Source of the DNA: Gnetum montanum
Lineage: Eukaryota; Streptophyta; Gnetopsida; Gnetales; Gnetaceae
Assembly: GCA_015680685.1 (NCBI GenBank)
Contig: MNCI01007602.1
Coordinates: forward strand, 130,245 to 194,244
Direction of reading: 5' to 3'
Length of the DNA: 64,000 bases
Shown: positions 58,561 to 64,000 of the stretch, in pieces
Position numbering within the stretch: position 1 is the first letter of the stretch
Layout of the letters: every line of letters starts with the position of its first letter
Translations under genes and position numbers: made by a program
The notes under the pieces: generated by a model
Database searches by the model: none
The model's input: the letters and a program-made list of their open reading frames with translations, nothing else
What the model was told of the DNA's origin: nothing

Positions 58561-59163
58561 TCACCAGTCGACGACCAGGCAGTCATCGATCCCAAGTTCC
58601 TAGATGAATACATAAGTAATATCGCCATTGTCCCACTGCATTTTGAGGTAATCTTACACTTCCACAGTGCTTCAACCATGCAAGGAGGTAGCGCTATTAC
58701 CGTAATCACGTTCCTCTCTGGGGAAATTTATCCATCCGCTCATCGCTACGCATTCCCATGCACTAACAACGTGGTAGAATACGAGGGGCTACTCAGAGGC
58801 CTCTTAACTACTCGCGCACTACGTGTACAACACCTGGCAATCTGGGGATATTCACAACTAGTGGTGAATCAAATCATTGAAGTTTACACCTACAAGGCTA
58901 TGCATCTGCAACCCTACTGTGACCTAGCAAAGGTTTTACTAAAGAAATTCGTGACTAACGATGTGCAACACGTGCCATGCAACGAGAACGGCATAGCAAA
59001 TGCCTTAGCTACCCTCGCGTTAAACATCCCATCACATTCCTTGGCGAACCTGCCAACTGCAATCGTAGAATGCACAGAACCTATCACTCAAAAAACACAT
59101 GTGGCATCCATCAATGCTATAGACACCTCGGAATTGTACGATAACATTAAAACATATTTGTAG
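58561..59163 (+). pseudogene. Tat-like copy B archaeal-type RNase H
   Basis: A second RNase H between the first RNase H and integrase, diagnostic of the Tat lineage: LHFHSASTMQGGSAITVITF (first catalytic Asp replaced by His), YAFPCTNNVVEYEGLLRGLL, LAIWGYSQLVVNQIIEVYTY (Asp of GDSQL replaced by Tyr) and VQHVPCNENGIANALATLAL. The frame is open for over 200 codons. Two catalytic Asp positions look lost, so activity is doubtful. Confidence 0.88.
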
Positions 59164-60374
59164 CATAGCGAACTCCCAGGTGGATTAACATCATGTCAGA
59201 GAGATGCAATCCGCAAGCGCACTTAGCAATACATGCTCATAGGAAATGATGCCCTATACCGGCAGTCCTACGATGGGATATTGCTGGCGTGCATGGGTGG
59301 TGAGTAGGCACAAAAGGTAGTTAATGAGGTTCATGAAGGACTGTGCAGTGGACACATAGCACCAAGGCTATGGCAATTAAACTCAGACACCTAGGGTATT
59401 ATTGGCCTTACATGGAGTGCGACTGCTTGTCGAAGGTCAAGACATGCGACACATGTCAGAGATATGAAAATCTCATACACATAGCACCTACAGACCTACA
59501 CCCTACACAAATTACATGGCCTTTCCAACGATGGGGAATAGACCTCATAGGGCCCATCACGCCTAAGTCTTCCATGGGGCATAGCTTCATTATCACCGCC
59601 ATAGAGTATTTTACTAAGTGGGTGGAAGCTATCCCCCTAAGAAAAATGGCATCCCAGCAAATCTTCCGCTTCATCCTTAATAACATCATAACTATGTTTG
59701 GGCTTCCAATGACTATTGTAACCGACAATGGACCACAGTTTAGTAGTAAGGAAACCTAGGCCTTCTATAGCAACTTGGGAATTAAATAATCATTTTCTTC
59801 CCCTTACTATCCACAGGCGAAAAAATAGGTGGAGGCTACAAATAAGGTTATTATCAGCTTACTGAAGCAAATTCTTAGCAACAACAAGAGGTGGTGGCAT
59901 AAGAAAATACTTTATGTCCTCTGGGCCTATCGAATGACTTGCAGAACCGTGACAAGTAAGACCCCTTACAGTCTCATTTATGGATCTGAAGCTATGTTAC
60001 CTCTTGAGTTACAGGTACCCTCATTTTGGATGATCTTGTCCAACATTGTGAGTGAAGCCCAGAATAACGAATCGCAAGCCATTGACCTTGACTTAGTGGA
60101 GGAGGAACGCATGTAGACACTAAGATGGATTGAGCACTATCAGGATAGATAATAGCAAAAGCACTGTGCAGACCTGCATCAACGACCAGTGCAGAAGGGA
60201 GATCTTATCCTTAGGGCTGCTCGTGAGCATGTGAGTAAATTCTCAGCTAACTGGGAAGGGCCTTATGTGGTCGCTAAAGCCTTCGGGAATGGAGCTTTGA
60301 AATTGGCGGACATGGATGGCAACAAGTTCGCCAACCTAGTGAACCACATGTACCTCAAGCCATACTATGTCTAA
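59164..60374 (+). pseudogene. Tat-like copy B integrase
   Basis: The zinc-binding part HEGLCSGHIAPR (59,332) continues, after a frameshift near 59,365, with LRHLGYYWPYMECDCLSKVK and TCDTCQRYE, giving the H-H-C-C pattern. Core: RWGIDLIGPITPKSSMGHSF with Asp at 59,541-59,543; IVTDNGPQFSSKET with Asp at 59,724-59,726; VEATNKVIISLLKQ with Glu at 59,832-59,834. Spacing between the second Asp and Glu is 35 residues (DD35E), so all three catalytic residues are kept. Three stops in between (TAG, TAA, TAG) sit at Gln positions. The C-terminal GPY module is FSANWEGPYVVAKAFGNGAL, ending LKPYYV and TAA at 60,374. Confidence 0.92.
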
Positions 60375-60384
60375 GGTGTAATGA

Positions 60385-60670
60385 CAACACCAAACACCGT
60401 CCACTACAATAATAAACTAGTAGCTATGTCGGTCAGTGTCTGCAATGATGATGAACTAGCAGCACCAAACAACGTCCACTATGATGATAAACTGGTAGCA
60501 ACTATCTGCCACGACGTAAAATTGACACTATTAGTCCATTATGACTATAAACTAGCATCGTGCATCCGCCACAATGTAAAACTAGCATGTATGGTCCATT
60601 GGAGGCTCAAACCAACACAGCAGTCCGCTGGGACCCTAAACCAGCACCCGTTCTACCAAGACCTTAAACT
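60385..60670 (+). repeat. Degenerate tandem repeat after integrase (copy B)
   Basis: Six to eight units of about 28-45 bases: TCCACTATGATGATAAACTG, TCCATTATGACTATAAACTA, CCGCCACAATGTAAAACTAG and similar, sharing the (A)AACTAGCA end with the repeat family after protease. They remain open in one frame (HYDDKLVA / HYDYKLAS) but look like spacer repeats. Confidence 0.75.
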
Positions 60671-61300
60671 AGGTTCGCGTCGCATCCTCAACATGCATCA
60701 TCACCGAACATACGTCGAATGAAGGGGCATGATATCGGCACATGGGTGGGACATCGCTGCCCCAGGACGCAGTTCCCGATGCAAGGAAAACATGGTCTAG
60801 GATGTACATGTCATCATCTCCAGTGTCATGCTAACCCTTCAAAGACATCATCCGATGTCACACAGGCCCTTCGAACCTACCGTCGCTATGGCTCACCACC
60901 CTGATGGTAATTCCTGGGCCTGTTCCTACTTCTGAAGTGCTAACAGTATTATGGCCTAGCTACAATATTGTTACACTTCTGTTCCTCATCAAGGTTGCGA
61001 ATCACATATTGTTTAGCTATGTGGTGGTTGATCCCATAACTGAACTCAGCATGCATGTCTTTGGCGGGGATCCCGGTGTGTCCACACCCCCGGTGCCTTG
61101 GGGAAAAGCTCCCTCTGCAGGTAGTGCTGCCAAGACCATTGCTAGCCATCCTACTTTGGGCATCTCACACCAACAATGTTGTCCAAGGGTAACAATAATG
61201 CCAACAGCCTGCCAGACATTGTCCCTGCAGATGCATCCTTCTACAGCAGCAAAGGCTACAACGTCGCAAAGTGAGTGCCTCGACTAACATGGTTGTTTGA
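60671..61300 (+). other. Copy B post-pol spacer
   Basis: GC-richer sequence without recognised domains. Open stretches at 60,719-60,904 and 60,904-61,287 lack similarity to element proteins I know. A 3' LTR of copy B would be expected further on, but the sequence instead passes into an oppositely oriented related element. Confidence 0.45.
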
Positions 61301-61656
61301 TAGTACAAATTTTGGCACACACGTAATGCAGATCACTATGTGGAAGGCTCCAATAGGTAGGTCAAGACCCTCTATGGATGTAATACAGCTCATCCTATGG
61401 AAGAGACACCTGCCTACAAGAGGTTGAAGAACAGCGCCAGCCAGAGATGAAAATGCAAACGAGTCCCTCAGAGCACTCCAACGAGGGACTTGGATAAACA
61501 TCATCTCTGCTCTCTACCTTAACCTCCATAGCACCAATGCAACACCCTCAAGCATAGCTAGGTGACGTCTCAGTACTCACCAAGCAATAGCCTCAGTGTT
61601 TCTCTTGCCTATGGTGTTTCGTATTCTTTGTCGACGTCCATCGAGCCTATTCTCCA
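61301..61656 (-). mobile_element. Leader of related Tat-like element D (minus strand)
   Basis: On the minus strand the LTR end GGTCGGTACA (61,660) is followed by GTC and TGGAGAATAGGCTCG, a possible primer-binding site, then noncoding leader sequence. The boundary with the copy B spacer is not clear. No gag start was found. Confidence 0.45.
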
Positions 61657-61659
61657 GAC

Positions 61660-63000
61660 TGTACCGACCGAAATCGTCGGTGCAAGGCTGGAACATTATG
61701 AGCACCGAAAGATCTACGGACAAGCACAGTCGACCCTACCTCTGCTTGAGGGAAAGCTAGAATGGACGAAGGCAGAGTGCCTTGAATGGTCCGCACGCGG
61801 ATCAAACAAGGACTTCCCCAACATTTGCCGCTACAACACGTTGGATTATACGTAAACAATGCACATTAAATGTAAACTGTAAACAAGCACGATAATGTAA
61901 ATGAGCCTGTAAACGTAAACTGAAAAATGAAGAAAACTGCAATAAATCTGAGCAAAATGTAAACTGTTTTGTATTGAGAATTGATTACAAAGTGCACCGG
62001 TCCAAACGCAGTTGTGGCTTTGACATAAGGCGGATGAAAGGCCCCGGCTCTGGTTTGCAGCGTAATTGCTCTTGGGTCTGCTCTGGTAAATTTTTGCCCC
62101 CCAAATTTATGGAAAACTGGGCTATTTATAGGGGTAGGGTTACCGGGAAAATCGGACTGGGAGACATGTGGCGTATAGACCAGGCGTGTACATTTAGAAA
62201 CATGGTATACGCTGGGCGTATACACTACATCAGGCCAGCGTATACGATGGGCGTATACACTGGACTTGCTAGGCGTGTGAACTTGGGTGGACGCTGGGCG
62301 TATACACTGGACATATATGCTGATGGATGACTGTAGCATTTACGCTGAAACACTGTAGCATTACGCTGGAACACTATAGCATTACGCTGGAACACTGTAG
62401 CATTTACGCTGAAACACTGTAGCATTACGCTGNATGGGCGTATACACTGGACTTGCTAGGCGTGTGAACTTGGGTGGACGCTGGGCGTATACACTGGACA
62501 TATATGCTGGTGGATGACTGTAGCATTTTCGCTGAAAAACTGTAGCATTACGCTGGGACACTATAGCATTACGCTGGAACACTGTAGCATTTATGCTGGA
62601 ACACTGTAGCAGCATATACGCTGGGCGTATAGGAATGGAAGATCATCATTTGGAGCCCAAAATCGGATTTTCGAGTGCCTGCGACCTGCTGGGGACCCTA
62701 GGGAAGGTCCTAGGGGGTCTAGAAACTCCACTTTAGCATGTTTTGAGGAGTTTTTGAGCCCCAAAAGTTGTTGTACGCTAGGCCTTACACTGGGCATGTG
62801 TATGCCAGCGTACAGGATGCATACTTAGTGAAAACCAAGTATTTTGAGCTCAATATTTGCCATGTTTGATGCCAGATGTCATTGTAGTCTTCTGTGGGTC
62901 CCAGGGAACTTTTAGTTACTTGCTTTGACTTCGTTTGATGCTATTTTGAGGCTTTCAAGCTTGGTCATGCTAAGGACCAACATGACTTAGCTTAATTTCT
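61660..63000 (-). mobile_element. LTR of related element D (minus strand)
   Basis: On the minus strand: GGTAACCCTACCCCTATAAA (TATA 62,130-62,123), nearly the same as copy A CTAACCCTAGCCCTATAAATA. Then GGGGAAGTCCTTGTTTGATC at about 61,830-61,811, as in copies A and B, and CCAGCCTTGCACCGACGATT then TCGGTCGGTACA at the end. Upstream of the TATA (62,225-62,625) are short tandem repeats. The outer LTR end is not determined. Confidence 0.65.
62247..62625. repeat. Tandem repeats and duplicated block around a single N
   Basis: Units of 20-22 bases, CACTGTAGCATTACGCTGGAA and variants, run through 62,330-62,432 and 62,516-62,610, next to GCTGGGCGTATACACTGGAC units. The block 62,247-62,432 is repeated at 62,434 to about 62,620 with a few differences, with a lone N at 62,433 between. 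It may be a true duplication or two haplotype copies joined in assembly. Confidence 0.8.
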
Positions 63001-64000
63001 GTCTTCAAGTGTTAGCGAAAATTTTTTGTGGTGTTTCATTGGCCCCTCTTTGTTGACGTCTGGAGGAATTGACCCGAGAGGCGTTGACAAAGAAGTACAA
63101 AACACCACAAGCAAACAAGGTGCAAACATTATCCTTGAGCACTTGGCCAGATGTCATCGCACTGTGTTCAGTAGTACATGGGATTGGGGAAATAAAGTTT
63201 GTAGCTGGATAGGAAAATGAAAATTGTTGGGATTGGGACCTGATCAAGGGATTATGCATGGTAAAGGGGATGCTATGGTGTGTATACGGGTCATGCTGAT
63301 CCTTGAAAATAGCCATTGTTTAGCAGACTCGAAATCAAGGCATGAGATGTGCATCCTTTGGCGGAACAAGACTCTTGTTTAGTGTTTAAGAGGACTTGTT
63401 GGCCATGTGATGGTGGGTTACGTTCACTGGAGGAACAGGCCCTTTGTTTGGTGTTAAAGAAAACCTGTTGGTGGAGAGCCAAAGCTACGCAATGAGATGT
63501 TACTTGAGCTTTTGAGATATGAGTGTTTGTTTCCAAGACAACTGCCTTCCCGCCTGGGGCTTATGGGAAATGCCAAAGGTCTTGTGGTTCATTTTGCTCT
63601 TTGCTCGTTTCTTTTTCTTTCCTTTTCTTTTTTTTTTTTGCTCTTTTTTTTTGGAAAGATCTTTCTTTCAATTTTGCACTCATGCTCATGTGCCATATTG
63701 TGCGTTGCAGTTGCTTGAGAGTGTCATAGCATGTAACAGTAGGCTCAAATTTTTGGGGTGTACTGGGTGTATCTGGGAAATGTAACTGGGTAGGAATGGG
63801 AATAAGAGTGTTGGGAAAATGGGGAATGTATTGGGAATTGGGAATGTACTTTTGACCAGATTGATTAACCTGGTTGCGTGCGTCAGAAACAATGTGGCCT
63901 CTTGTCACCGTGATGAAGTGTATCTGTGTACGAGCACCACTGGGTGTCATCCTGCAAACACAACTCCAAGAAGACAAGAAAACCACAAGAGAATGAGTTA
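63000..64000. other. Unassigned right flank
   Basis: No gene recognised. Contains an 11-base inverted repeat (TTGTGGTGTTT at about 63,024 and AAACACCACAA at about 63,101), a pair of related 44-base units (GGCGGAACAAGACTCTTGTT at about 63,361 and GGAGGAACAGGCCCTTTGTT at about 63,431), and a T-rich tract with TTTTTTTTTT runs (63,608-63,655). It may be the rest of the element D LTR or unrelated DNA. Confidence 0.45.

Noticed and set aside
61866-62339. 157-codon minus-strand open frame
   Set aside because: Lies wholly in the element D LTR and its promoter region, including the TATA box; translation shows no domain.
63561-63986. 141-codon minus-strand open frame ending in a Lys-rich tail
   Set aside because: The Lys-rich part is the complement of the T-rich tract; the rest has no recognisable motif.

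Overview
The window is repeat-rich plant nuclear DNA, almost certainly from a seed plant with a large transposon-laden genome. I see no intact host gene, rRNA, tRNA or CRISPR array. Nearly everything belongs to two lineages of decayed Ty3/gypsy LTR retrotransposons. One is Tat-like: gag, protease (PR), reverse transcriptase (RT), two RNase H domains (one archaeal-type) and a DD35E integrase. The other is Athila-like: FMDD box in RT, a CX2CX3HX4C gag knuckle, a primer-binding site (PBS) resembling degraded TGGCGCCGTTGCCGGGGA, and an env-like region after pol. Many stop codons sit one C-to-T (or G-to-A) step from Gln, Arg or Trp codons, as expected after long cytosine methylation.

Layout. 1-13,191 (+): Tat-like copy A, from gag end/PR to a 3' LTR, without integrase. 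13,192-19,642 (+): Athila-like E0 (gag, internal deletion, 3' LTR), carrying a reverse-oriented solo LTR at 16,154-17,051. 19,643-21,170: unassigned DNA with a possible gene fragment. 21,170-25,829 (-): 3' half of an Athila-like element (E1). 25,830-38,032 (-): Athila-like E2, with a 3' LTR, a truncated 5' LTR and a 599-base sequence gap. 38,033 to about 43,790 (-): 5' half of an Athila-like element (E3). E3 and E1 may be one element split by E2. About 43,790-44,990: unassigned. 44,990-60,374 (+): Tat-like copy B, the best preserved, with LTR, PBS, a repeated leader, gag, PR, RT, RNase H and integrase. 61,300-64,000: LTR and leader of a related element (D) on the minus strand, then unassigned sequence.

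The most interesting content is an antisense, intron-containing gene between PR and RT in both A and B. In B it reads on the minus strand from a TATA box at 56,166 and an ATG at 56,014 to a stop at 51,702, in eight inferred exons (about 3.3 kb of coding sequence, about 1,100 residues). Copy A has the same exon order, splice sites and phases at 2,198 to about 6,880. A third, internally deleted copy (promoter plus exon 1) lies at about 8,270-9,500. Exon 2 encodes a diverged FCP1/NLI-interacting-factor-like HAD phosphatase domain whose DD motif is lost in both copies. Exon 4 encodes a central domain I do not recognise with certainty, exon 5 a charged low-complexity stretch, exon 7 a Glu/Lys-rich, probably coiled-coil segment, and exon 8 an acidic tail. 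Introns can survive in an RNA-copied element only if they are antisense to the genomic RNA, so this looks like a captured host gene carried as antisense cargo. Exon 2 is 449 nt in both copies, and exons 3 and 4 differ by 6 and 12 nt, which suggests protein-level selection before decay.
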